Shown: positions 56,811 through 64,000 of the stretch, piece after piece
Layout of the letters: the number at the start of each line of letters is the position of its first letter
Numbering within the stretch: position 1 is the stretch's first letter
Source: an uncultured Thiodictyon sp.
Lineage (GTDB): Bacteria > Pseudomonadota > Gammaproteobacteria > Chromatiales > Chromatiaceae
Direction: 5' to 3'
Assembly (NCBI RefSeq): GCF_903946935.1
Contig: NZ_CAJAXH010000222.1
Coordinates: 19,365 to 83,364 of the forward strand
Length of the DNA: 64,000 nucleotides
Translations under genes and position numbers: made by a program
The notes under the pieces: generated by a model
What the model saw: the letters and a program-made list of their open reading frames with translations, nothing else
Database searches by the model: none
Told to the model about the DNA's origin: nothing

Positions 56811-57692
56811 TCACTGCCGGGTGAGTACCCGCTCCAAGGCTGCGCGTGCGCGGTTGCTCGGAATCGCGAAACCGATGCCGACGTTGCTGCCGGTGGGACC
56901 GATCAGGGCAGTGTTGATGCCGACGATCTCACCGGCCAGGTTGATCAGCGGGCCGCCGGAGTTGCCGGGGTTGATGGAGGCGTCGGTCTGCACCAGCTCA
57001 CCCAAGTCGCTGTCGCCGACCTCGCTGCGGCCCACGGCACTGACGATCCCGGAGGTGACCGTCTGTCCCAGACCGAAGGGGTTGCCGATGGCGATGACGA
57101 AGTCCCCGACCTCCAGCGCCCGGGAATCGCTGAAGGGCAGGGGGCTGATGGCGGTCGTTCTGGGGATCTGGAGCACGGCCAAATCGGTGCCCTCATCCGC
57201 GCCGAGCAGGCGGGCGGGGTAGCTGCGCCGGTCTTTGAGGGTGACGTTGATTGCGGTTGCCCCTTCCAGCAGGTGCTGGTTGGTGAGCACATAGCCGCGC
57301 TCGGCGTCCACGATGACGCCTGAACCCACGCTCTGGCGCCGCTCGGTGTCCCCTTCCTTGGGTACCTCGAGGCCGAAGTGCTTCATCAAACGGCGGAACT
57401 CGCGGTCTTTCAGGAGCGGGTTCTGTTCGACCCGCAGCACCGCGTCCACCGCCACGTTCACGACGGCGGGCGTCACCCGGCGCATCAACGGGGCCAACGA
57501 CGGATAGCCGGTACTGGCCTTGTAGAGTGGCAGGGGGCCGCCCAATACGCCCGTGTCCGGGCGTAGCTCCGGCGGCCAGCGGCAGGCCGCAAGCGTCAGG
57601 CAGGCGGCGGCCAGCAGGGTACACCTGACCCACGGCAGGTGTGGCGCCCAGCGGGGTGCCTGGCAGGGTGCCGGCTGGCCGGAAGCGGGCAC
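56811..57692 (-). CDS. S1C trypsin-like serine protease without PDZ domain, lipoprotein-type signal
   Basis: The protein has 293 residues. The triad is His in VLTNQHLLEG, Asp in DEGTDLAVLQI and Ser in NPGNSGGPLINL, as in DegS/DegP. The chain ends at RAALERVLTRQ, right after the protease domain, so the PDZ domain of DegS is absent. The N-terminus CTLLAAACLTLAACRWPP contains a lipobox-like LAAC. It is periplasmic and membrane-tethered. It starts 6 bases after the dacB-like stop, so the two may share a transcript. Confidence 0.8.
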   Translation of the reverse strand: MPASGQPAPCQAPRWAPHLPWVRCTLLAAACLTLAACRWPPELRPDTGVLGGPLPLYKASTGYPSLAPLMRRVTPAVVNVAVDAVLRVEQNPLLKDREFRRLMKHFGLEVPKEGDTERRQSVGSGVIVDAERGYVLTNQHLLEGATAINVTLKDRRSYPARLLGADEGTDLAVLQIPRTTAISPLPFSDSRALEVGDFVIAIGNPFGLGQTVTSGIVSAVGRSEVGDSDLGELVQTDASINPGNSGGPLINLAGEIVGINTALIGPTGSNVGIGFAIPSNRARAALERVLTRQ

Positions 57693-57698
57693 GAGCCG

Positions 57699-58910
57699 TC
57701 AGCGGACCAGGTCGGCGGCGACCCGGCGTCGCAGCCCGGCGTCCACCGGCTGATTGATCATCAGTGCGAAGGGCTCCCAGGCGGTACCGCGCCGCACATA
57801 ACCGGCGTAGCAACTCACGCCGGTGAGGGTGCCGGTCTTGGCGCGGATGTTGGGGTTCCCCGCCTGGGTCGGCATCAGGTCGCGGTTGGGGGCGAAGGCC
57901 TGCATCACCTCCACGAGTTGCCGGGCGGAGAGGCGGTTGCCGCGCGACAGCCCGGCGCCGTCCTCGATCTTGAAATCGGTCCAGTGAAACTTTTTGCGGG
58001 CGAACTCGGTCATGGCCCGCTGGGCGGCGGCGACGCTCACGTGCCCCTTGCCCTGGGGGTCCGCCATCCGCAGAAACAGCGAATTAGCGACAAAGTTATT
58101 GGAGTACTTCAGCGTCGGCACCAGCATGTCCGCCAGCGTGCGGCTGTTCTTGTGCCGATACACGAGCTTGGCCGAGCTGGGGGTGGTACCGAGGTGCTGG
58201 CCGCCGCTTACCTGGATGCCGTTGGCGGCGAGCTTGGCGGCTAACAGCTCGCCGAAATAACCGACGGCGATGGGGCGCTGCTTCAGATTCACCCGCTGGG
58301 TGCCCGCGCCGCCGCGCTGACCGAAGCGCCGGGCGGTGTCGGTGAGTGGGGTCTGGGGCTCGGCGCTGGTCACCCCGGCGCCGGTGCGTACCACGTTGAC
58401 GGTATTGAAGTTCGCGGCCAGGGCCGTGACCGGGGCGTCATAGGGGTTGTCGGTGGCGGACCGCCCGGCAATCTCCACGTCCCGGTCGAAATAGCTGTCG
58501 TCGAGCCCGATCCCGGCAACCCGGGTCACGCCCGCGCCCTTGAGACCCTGGCACACCCGGTCAAGTTCTTCTGAGACCAGATAGGGGTCGGCGCGACCCT
58601 TCACCCACAGGGTGCCCTGGCCGTCCTGATAGAACTCGGTCTCAAAGTGGTAGTCGCGTCCCCAGGTCGCGATGGCCGCGAGTGCGGTCAGGACCTTCAT
58701 GGTCGAGGCCGGCGCGAGCGGTAGGTCCGGATTGTGCGAGAGCACCGCCCGCCCGCCCTCCTCGAGGAGCAGACCGGCCTTGCTGAACCCCTGGACCTGG
58801 GTCAGCGCATCGGCCAGTGCGGGCATATTGCAGGGTAACAGGAGCAGGGCGAGGGCTCCGCCGAGCCAGAGACGGGTCATCTGCGGCCGGGCGCTGGGGG
58901 CTTTGGTCAT
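57699..58910 (-). CDS. dacB: D-Ala-D-Ala carboxypeptidase/endopeptidase, PBP4 (DacB) family
   Basis: The protein has 403 residues with a signal peptide (about 1-33). The penicillin-binding motifs are SxxK in APASTMKVLTAL, SxN in KYSNNFVAN and KTG in RAKTGTLTGVS. It is shorter than E. coli DacB (477) because the inserted domain is reduced (one lobe, VKGRADPYLVSEELDRV). It trims or cleaves peptidoglycan peptides in the periplasm. Confidence 0.88.
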   Translation of the reverse strand: MTKAPSARPQMTRLWLGGALALLLLPCNMPALADALTQVQGFSKAGLLLEEGGRAVLSHNPDLPLAPASTMKVLTALAAIATWGRDYHFETEFYQDGQGTLWVKGRADPYLVSEELDRVCQGLKGAGVTRVAGIGLDDSYFDRDVEIAGRSATDNPYDAPVTALAANFNTVNVVRTGAGVTSAEPQTPLTDTARRFGQRGGAGTQRVNLKQRPIAVGYFGELLAAKLAANGIQVSGGQHLGTTPSSAKLVYRHKNSRTLADMLVPTLKYSNNFVANSLFLRMADPQGKGHVSVAAAQRAMTEFARKKFHWTDFKIEDGAGLSRGNRLSARQLVEVMQAFAPNRDLMPTQAGNPNIRAKTGTLTGVSCYAGYVRRGTAWEPFALMINQPVDAGLRRRVAADLVR

Positions 58911-59153
58911 GGCGTAGTGGTGAGGCTCGGTAGATGTGGAGGGGCCCTCCGCGGGCTAGCCTGTTAGGATATCCCAGAATTGGCCGGGCCGGGGTGGTTC
59001 AGGGCGGCCCGGTCATGGCAAATCCGTATCCGGTCGTACCCGGACGACCGCCGCGGCTGGGATTCCTTGGGCAGTCCCCCCATATTGGGCTGATGAGTTA
59101 CATTTCCAGACCAGTCACCAGCGTCGGTCAGCCATGGGCACGGAGTTAGGATC

Positions 59154-61085
59154 ATGAGGCTGCGCACCGAATCCCGGCTTGTCGCCTTGGTGTCCGCACT
59201 GGTCTTTCTGGCCCTGCTCGGGCTCTTTCTGCTGGCCTACCACGGCACGGCGCAGACCCAGCGCGACCTGGCACTGAGCGAGTCATTAGGGTTTCAGATC
59301 ACCCAGGTGCGCACCGCGCTCTTCGGCTACCTGCTGCATCCGTGGGGCGTCCAGCGCGATCAGGTCGATTTGCAATTCAAGGTCTTGCGCGACCTGTTGC
59401 AGCGGGAGTCGCCGACCATCGACGCGGTGATCCGCGACGACGAGGCGGGCCGCGCTGCCTGGGAGACGGTGCGCCGCCTGGTGGGTGAGGCGCAGGCACT
59501 GTTCGCCGAGTTGAGCGCCCCCCGCATGGGCCCGCCACTGGCGGCGCGCGACGCGCGCATCGCCGACCTGATCGTGGCCGACAGCCATGCGCTGATCCTC
59601 TCACTGAGCCGGATCCGCGACCGCGCCAACGAGCGCTTCCTGCGCGCGAGGACCTGGGAGAACCTGACCCTGGCCGCGCTGCTGGCGGGCCTCGCCGGGC
59701 TCGGTCTCACGCTCTTTTGGGTGATCGAGCGGGTCATTCTGGCGCCGGTGCAACAGTTGCGCACGGCCGCGGTGCGGGTCGCCGACGGCGAACTGGGGCT
59801 GCGTCTGAACAGCCCGCGTCAGGACGAACTGGGTGAACTGGCGGCGGCCTTCGACCGCATGCTCGATCAACTCCAGGAGACCACGGTGTCGCGTGCCCGG
59901 TTGCGGGTCGAGATCGGCGAGCGCCGCCGCGCCGCGGCCGCCCTGAAGGCCAGCGAGGCGGCCCTGAAAGACGCCCAGCGCCTGGCCGGCCTGGGTAACT
60001 GGAGCTGGGATATCGAGACCGATGTGCATACCTGGTCGGATGAGGTGTTTCGTCTCTACGGACGCGATCTGAGCCTGCCGCCGGCCGTGTACCCGGAGGT
60101 CCAGCAGTATTTCACGCCGACCAGTTGGGCGTGCCTCGCGGCCGCCGTGGAACGCGCACGGACGGCCGGTATCCCCTATGAGTGTGAGGCCGAGCTGGTC
60201 CGGCCCGACGGGCGCCCTGGCTGGATCGTGGCCCGTGGCGAGGTCACCTGCGACGCCGCCGGCCGGGTCGTGAGACTGAGCGGGACCGTCCAGGAGATCA
60301 CCGCCTCCAAGCTGGCCGAACAGGAAATCCAGGCCCTCAACGCCGATCTGGAGGTGCGGGTCCAGCAGCGCACCGCCGAGTTGCAGTCGGCCAACCGTGA
60401 GTTGGAGTCGTTCGCCTATGCGGTCTCACACGACCTGCGTGCCCCGTTGCGCGCACTCAACGGGTTCAGCCAGGCCCTGGTGGAGGACTATGGCCCGCGT
60501 CTGGATGGCGAGGCGTTGGTCTTTCTCGACCAGATCCAGGGCGCGAGCCACCGCATGGGCGAGCTGATCGATGGCATACTGACACTCTCGCGTAGCACCC
60601 GCGGCGAATTGCGCCGGGAGCCGTTGGACCTCGGAGCGTTGGCGCGCCGTTTGCTTAGGATGGAGCGGGCGGCGCAGCCGCAGCGAGCGGTGGTCTGGGA
60701 GGTGGCGTCCGGACTGGAGGTCTGGGGCGACCCGGCGATGTTGGAGGTCGCCATGGTCAATCTGATCGATAATGCCTGGAAATATTCCGCCAAGACCCCC
60801 GCCGCAACCATCCGGGTCTATGCCGTAGAACGGGGCGGGACGCGCTGGTTCTGCGTCGCCGACAACGGGGCCGGTTTCGATATGGCCTATGCCGAGCGGC
60901 TGTTCCAGCCCTTTCAACGGCTGCACCGCCAGGACGAGTTCCCCGGGATCGGGATCGGGCTCGCCACGGTGCAACGTATTATCAGCCGCCACGGCGGCAC
61001 GATTGAGGCCGAAGGCGTACCTGGCGGCGGTGCGACCTTTCGCTTTACTTTACCCGCGACCGGCGGTCGCCAGGAGTCTGTATGA
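59154..61085 (+). CDS. Membrane sensor histidine kinase (HAMP-PAS-HisKA-HATPase)
   Basis: The protein has 643 residues. Two membrane helices (about 8-28 and 170-192) bracket a helical periplasmic sensor. A HAMP domain (VIERVILAPVQQLRTAAVRVADGELG) comes next, then a coiled coil, a PAS fold with PAC (about 280-390; WSWDIETDVHTWSDEVFRLYG), HisKA with SHDLRAPLRALNGF and HATPase with NLIDNAWKYS, DNGAGFDM and GIGIGLATV. The build resembles Cph1-type kinases that signal to Rcp1-like single-domain regulators, and such a gene overlaps its stop by 4 bases. The signal is unknown. Confidence 0.9.
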   Translation: MRLRTESRLVALVSALVFLALLGLFLLAYHGTAQTQRDLALSESLGFQITQVRTALFGYLLHPWGVQRDQVDLQFKVLRDLLQRESPTIDAVIRDDEAGRAAWETVRRLVGEAQALFAELSAPRMGPPLAARDARIADLIVADSHALILSLSRIRDRANERFLRARTWENLTLAALLAGLAGLGLTLFWVIERVILAPVQQLRTAAVRVADGELGLRLNSPRQDELGELAAAFDRMLDQLQETTVSRARLRVEIGERRRAAAALKASEAALKDAQRLAGLGNWSWDIETDVHTWSDEVFRLYGRDLSLPPAVYPEVQQYFTPTSWACLAAAVERARTAGIPYECEAELVRPDGRPGWIVARGEVTCDAAGRVVRLSGTVQEITASKLAEQEIQALNADLEVRVQQRTAELQSANRELESFAYAVSHDLRAPLRALNGFSQALVEDYGPRLDGEALVFLDQIQGASHRMGELIDGILTLSRSTRGELRREPLDLGALARRLLRMERAAQPQRAVVWEVASGLEVWGDPAMLEVAMVNLIDNAWKYSAKTPAATIRVYAVERGGTRWFCVADNGAGFDMAYAERLFQPFQRLHRQDEFPGIGIGLATVQRIISRHGGTIEAEGVPGGGATFRFTLPATGGRQESV

Positions 61086-61513
61086 GAGGCCGCGCTGTTC
61101 TTATCGTCGAAGACAATCCCCAGGACGAGATGCTGATGCTGCGCGCCCTGCAAAAATCGAATTTAGCCAATCGGATCGAGGTGGTGCGCGACGGCCAACA
61201 GGCCCTTGATTATCTCTTTGCCGAGGGCGAGTTCGCCGGCCGCACCGGGGGGCTGCCGGCCGTGGTCCTGCTCGACATCGGGCTGCCGCGGCTCTCTGGC
61301 CTGCAGGTGCTCGAGCGCCTGCGCGCCGACCCGCGCACCCACCTGCTGCCGGTGGTGATCCTCACCTCCTCCGACGAGGAGCAGGACCGGTTCACCAGTT
61401 ATGAGCACGGGGCCAACAGCTTTGTGCGCAAGCCCCTGGAGTTTGCCGAACTGGCCGAGACCGTAGTGCGCCTGGGGATCTACTGGCTGCTGGTCAACGA
61501 GCCGCCCGTATGA
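61082..61513 (+). CDS. Single-domain response regulator (Rcp1-like)
   Basis: The protein has 143 residues. It is a receiver domain with acidic pocket VEDNPQDE, phospho-Asp in VVLLDIGLPRLSG, Thr/Ser in VILTSSDEEQD and Lys in FVRKPLEF. The loop AEGEFAGRTGGLP between strands 2 and 3 is longer than in CheY and is typical of Rcp1. No output domain is present, so it probably relays phosphate or binds a partner protein. ATG overlaps the kinase stop. Confidence 0.9.
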   Translation: MRGRAVLIVEDNPQDEMLMLRALQKSNLANRIEVVRDGQQALDYLFAEGEFAGRTGGLPAVVLLDIGLPRLSGLQVLERLRADPRTHLLPVVILTSSDEEQDRFTSYEHGANSFVRKPLEFAELAETVVRLGIYWLLVNEPPV

Positions 61514-61538
61514 GCGTGAGACTCATCAGGCATTGAGG

Positions 61539-62948
61539 TTAGACCGCCTGCGCCAGCAGGCGGCCATCGGCGTCAGCGGCCTGCGACCCCACCAATAGGT
61601 CCCGCGTGAAGGCCGGCTCGTCGATGTGCGCCCCCAGGTGGCGGGCCAGGGTGCGCATATCGGTCTCGGCGTTGCCCAGACAACTGGTCCCGCCAGGTGA
61701 CGGGGCGAGGTTGAAGATGATCCCGTCGGCGTTGGTGAGCTTGGCCTCGCCGAGTCGCAACTCCCCGCTCGCCCGATCGATCAGCAGTGGCCTGATCCCG
61801 CCGAAACCCTCCGCGTAGCTGATGTCCGCGGCGGTGAGGGAGGGGACGATCTTGCGGATCTCCCGCATGTAGAGTCGGCGGCTGAGCCCGGGGACCTCGC
61901 TCAACAGATGGCGCAGGAGTTGTTGGCGCATATCCGCGACCCGCAGCAGGTCGCGCAAGGTGCCGACCACCCGCTGGTCCGACCGCAGTACCTGGAAAAA
62001 CTCCCGCGCGGTCTCCCGGTTGTGTGGTTCCAGCAAAGGCCGCAGCAGGGTCGTGGGCCCGAAGCGGGTCTTGCCGCGTGCCTTGATGTCGTGGTCGCCA
62101 TGCACCGCGGCGAAGGGCAGGCGCGGATTCTGGATCGTGTAGACCTTGCCGTTCAGTGCCTCGGGGGCGAAATAAAAGGACCCGGCCATCGGCAGGCAGG
62201 CGCAATCGAGCCCCAGACCCAGCGCCTGCGCCATCATGAGCGAGTGTCCGCCCGCGCACACCGCCACTGAACGGGCTTGCAAGAGGCCGCGGTTGGTCTC
62301 CAGCACATAATCCGGGCCGTCGCGCTGGATGCGCCCCACCGTGGTGGAGAAGAGCTGGGTGACCTGCTTGTCGGTGCTGCGGTCCAGTCGTACGCAGGCG
62401 TGCGAGAAGGACTCGGCGAGCGCCGCAAAATCCACCGCGCTGACGTCGTCCGGGGTGCCGGTAGCCACGATCTCCTCGCGCCGCCAGGTCCCGTCGATCA
62501 GGGCCACGTTGGGCTCCAGGTCGGCGATGGCGCGGCGATCCAGGAGTTGCATCCGTGGGTACAGGTCCTTGAAGGCGTCATAGCGCCGACGGATCAAGGC
62601 GCATTCCTCGGGGCCGACCCCGAGCACCATCTTGGGCATCGCAAAGAGGATGCGGTCGCGCTCCCGCGCGGGCAGGGCGCCGGCATAGTTGACCACCATC
62701 GCGGCCATGCGCCGTACCGCCCGCGCCTTCTCCAGGCTGTAGTTGGTCTCGATGTCGCCGCAGTGCAGCGTCTGGCTGTTGTGGTGGGCGTGCGAGTTGA
62801 CCTGTGCCACGCCGTCGCATTTTTCCAAGAGACCGATGCGTTTCAGGTCAGTGAAGCGGGCAAGCGTGTAGAGCAGGGCCAGGCCGGTCACGCCGGCGCC
62901 CACGATCAGGCAGTCGTACTTGGTCGAAGCGGTCGTCGAAGGGGTCAT
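61539..62948 (-). CDS. Malate:quinone oxidoreductase (MQO) family FAD protein
   Basis: The protein has 469 residues from ATG 62948. YDCLIVGAGVTGLALLYTLARF is the FAD-binding dinucleotide fold; NSHAHHNSQTLHCGDIETNY and the C-terminal FNLAPSPGGTSCLGNAETDM match MQO (AxSPGASTCxxxx). MQO oxidises malate to oxaloacetate and passes electrons to quinone at the inner membrane face. It is slightly short (usual about 500), and the active-site residues cannot be checked fully by eye, so a related 2-hydroxyacid is possible. The gap 62949-63235 to the next gene shows no clear feature. Confidence 0.7.
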   Translation of the reverse strand: MTPSTTASTKYDCLIVGAGVTGLALLYTLARFTDLKRIGLLEKCDGVAQVNSHAHHNSQTLHCGDIETNYSLEKARAVRRMAAMVVNYAGALPARERDRILFAMPKMVLGVGPEECALIRRRYDAFKDLYPRMQLLDRRAIADLEPNVALIDGTWRREEIVATGTPDDVSAVDFAALAESFSHACVRLDRSTDKQVTQLFSTTVGRIQRDGPDYVLETNRGLLQARSVAVCAGGHSLMMAQALGLGLDCACLPMAGSFYFAPEALNGKVYTIQNPRLPFAAVHGDHDIKARGKTRFGPTTLLRPLLEPHNRETAREFFQVLRSDQRVVGTLRDLLRVADMRQQLLRHLLSEVPGLSRRLYMREIRKIVPSLTAADISYAEGFGGIRPLLIDRASGELRLGEAKLTNADGIIFNLAPSPGGTSCLGNAETDMRTLARHLGAHIDEPAFTRDLLVGSQAADADGRLLAQAV

Positions 62949-63235
62949 GGTCGCGGACTCCGGGGCGTACCGCAGGGTCGCCCATGAGCGAGGCGCCGCC
63001 GCGTTCGCGGCGTTTGTGCGGTGCAGCAATGTGGACACACTAGCCCAAGCGGAGTCGCGGGGAAATCAGGCGAAACAGATTTATTGCATTGGGTCTATAA
63101 ATGCTTTAGCAGAAAGACCATTCGTTGGTTGGTGGTGGGCTTGGACTCCCGGTGATCTTGTTGCCCGTTCTGCCCGTCCATGCGACACTCGCCCACATCT
63201 TTCGCCCGCCAACCAGTCCCTTACATCCTGCCCTC

Positions 63236-64000
63236 ATGTCTCGCCCCCCGCGCCCACGCCGTTTCCGCCGTGCCGCCCGCTCGCGGCGCACCCCGCATGA
63301 CGGCTCCTACAAGCAGATCTTCTCCCATCCCGAGATGGTCGAGGGCCTGCTGCGCGATTTTGTGGCGGAGGACTGGCTGGCCCTGATCGATTTCAGCACC
63401 CTGGAGCGACAGAACGGCAGCTATGTCACCGACGACCTACGTGAGCGCGAGGACGACATCATCTGGCGCGTGCGGGTGGCCGGGGATTGGCTGTATGTGT
63501 ATTTGCTGTTGGAGTTCCAGAGCCGGGTGGACCCCTGGATGGCGGTGCGGGTGATGGTCTACACCGGGCTCCTGTATCAGGACCTGATCAAGTGCGGGGC
63601 GGTGCCGGAGGGGGCGCTCCTGCCGCCGGTGTTTCCGCTGGTGCTTTACAACGGCACCGGGCGCTGGACGGCGGCGCGCGATATCGCCGACCTGATCACC
63701 CCGCTGCCCAACGCCCTGACGAGCTACCGCCCGCAGCACCGCTATCATCTGATCGACGAGGGCCGGATTGGGCCGGACACCCTGGAGCAGGCCGGCAGTG
63801 TGGCGGCCGAGCTGGTGCGGTTGGAGACCTTGGCGAAAGACGGTCCGGCGGCGCTGCGCCCGATCCTGCACCGGCTCACCGCCCGGTTGCAGGGTGCGCG
63901 CTACGACAGCCTGCGCCGGGCGCTGACCGTCTGGTTTGTGCGGGTCTTGCTCCGGCGTGTGATGCCGGGCGAGAATCTGCCGGAAATCCACGAACTGCAA
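63236..64000 (+). CDS. Rpn family recombination-promoting nuclease (transposase_31 type), 3' end cut by window
   Basis: The visible part has 255 residues from ATG 63236. HDGSYKQIFSHPEMVEGLLRDFV is the family's N-terminal signature. The PD-(D/E)XK site is spread over REREDDIIWRV and YVYLLLEFQSRVDPWM (Asp, then E-x-Q). PPVFPLVLYNG follows. These proteins cut DNA in vitro and are common in variable numbers in such genomes. The frame is open to the window edge. Confidence 0.85.
   Translation, partial: MSRPPRPRRFRRAARSRRTPHDGSYKQIFSHPEMVEGLLRDFVAEDWLALIDFSTLERQNGSYVTDDLREREDDIIWRVRVAGDWLYVYLLLEFQSRVDPWMAVRVMVYTGLLYQDLIKCGAVPEGALLPPVFPLVLYNGTGRWTAARDIADLITPLPNALTSYRPQHRYHLIDEGRIGPDTLEQAGSVAAELVRLETLAKDGPAALRPILHRLTARLQGARYDSLRRALTVWFVRVLLRRVMPGENLPEIHELQ

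Overview
The window is 64 kb of high-GC, gene-dense DNA from a proteobacterium. A purple sulfur bacterium or close relative (Gammaproteobacteria, Chromatiales) is the best guess. The guess rests on two sigma-54-type pilA genes, a polyhydroxyalkanoate granule/thiolase block, an acetate permease, a hydrogenase-4-like membrane complex, and many toxin-antitoxin, Uma2 and Rpn-type accessory genes. No rRNA, tRNA or single-copy marker is present, so the taxonomy is inference.

Region 1 (1-20.5 kb) makes surface glycans and pili. It opens with the end of a membrane glycosyltransferase-like gene. A tightly overlapping plus-strand operon follows: ANL ligase, acyl carrier protein, iron-type alcohol dehydrogenase, LuxE-like acyl-protein synthetase, LuxC-like acyl-CoA reductase, polysaccharide deacetylase, hexapeptide acyltransferase, GT4 glycosyltransferase and asparagine synthetase. 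It looks like a fatty-acyl reduction or transfer module built into a glycan pathway. A convergent minus-strand operon (GT2, flippase-like membrane protein, methyltransferase) follows. Next is a tandem duplication of a pilin gene and a GT-C/TPR glycosyltransferase. One glycosyltransferase copy is intact. The other is decayed and split by a complete IS1595-family element with 25-bp inverted repeats and an 8-bp target duplication. Both pilA copies keep an identical -24/-12 promoter at the same distance. wbpD- and wbpB-like sugar genes close the region.

Region 2 (20.6-30.6 kb) has a FitAB/VapBC pair, then an Mla/MCE-type lipid transporter whose four genes lie in two minus-strand pieces (lipoprotein + MCE protein; ATPase + permease). 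A carbon-storage block sits between the pieces: CoA-transferase, phasin and thiolase. A SatP-type acetate transporter and a periplasmic cache protein follow. The Mla ATPase lacks the usual catalytic Glu and switch His.

Region 3 (30.8-39.8 kb) carries a cold-shock protein, a MITE-like palindromic repeat, a secreted deacetylase, an operon of PfpI, gamma-glutamylcyclotransferase, OsmC and RyR-domain proteins, and a plus-strand run of S1-repeat protein, DUF29, CDP-alcohol phosphatidyltransferase and ABM protein. A PIN-like/UPF0175 toxin-antitoxin pair lies between two decayed Uma2 copies.

Region 4 (39.8-42.5 kb) is the most unusual part. It is an AT-richer block of two unassigned genes: a dynamin-like P-loop GTPase-type protein and a membrane-anchored protein. 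A 90-bp attC-like imperfect palindrome separates them, and the upstream gene's stop codon lies inside its first core site. That is the layout of integron gene cassettes. No integrase is in the window.

Region 5 (43-51.5 kb) is a regulator plus hyfBCEFGI-like operon. It encodes a membrane complex related to hydrogenase-4 and complex I whose large subunit has lost three of the four nickel-binding cysteines and whose operon has no ferredoxin subunit. A second copy of the MITE-like repeat lies between hyfG and hyfI.

Region 6 (51.6-64 kb) has cell-wall genes (M15 peptidase, SH3 protein, PBP4-type DacB), decayed gene fragments, a DUF1854/ABC exporter pair of the cyanophycin-associated type, a PDZ-less S1C protease, a histidine kinase/response regulator pair, a malate:quinone oxidoreductase family protein, and the start of an Rpn/PD-(D/E)XK nuclease gene.
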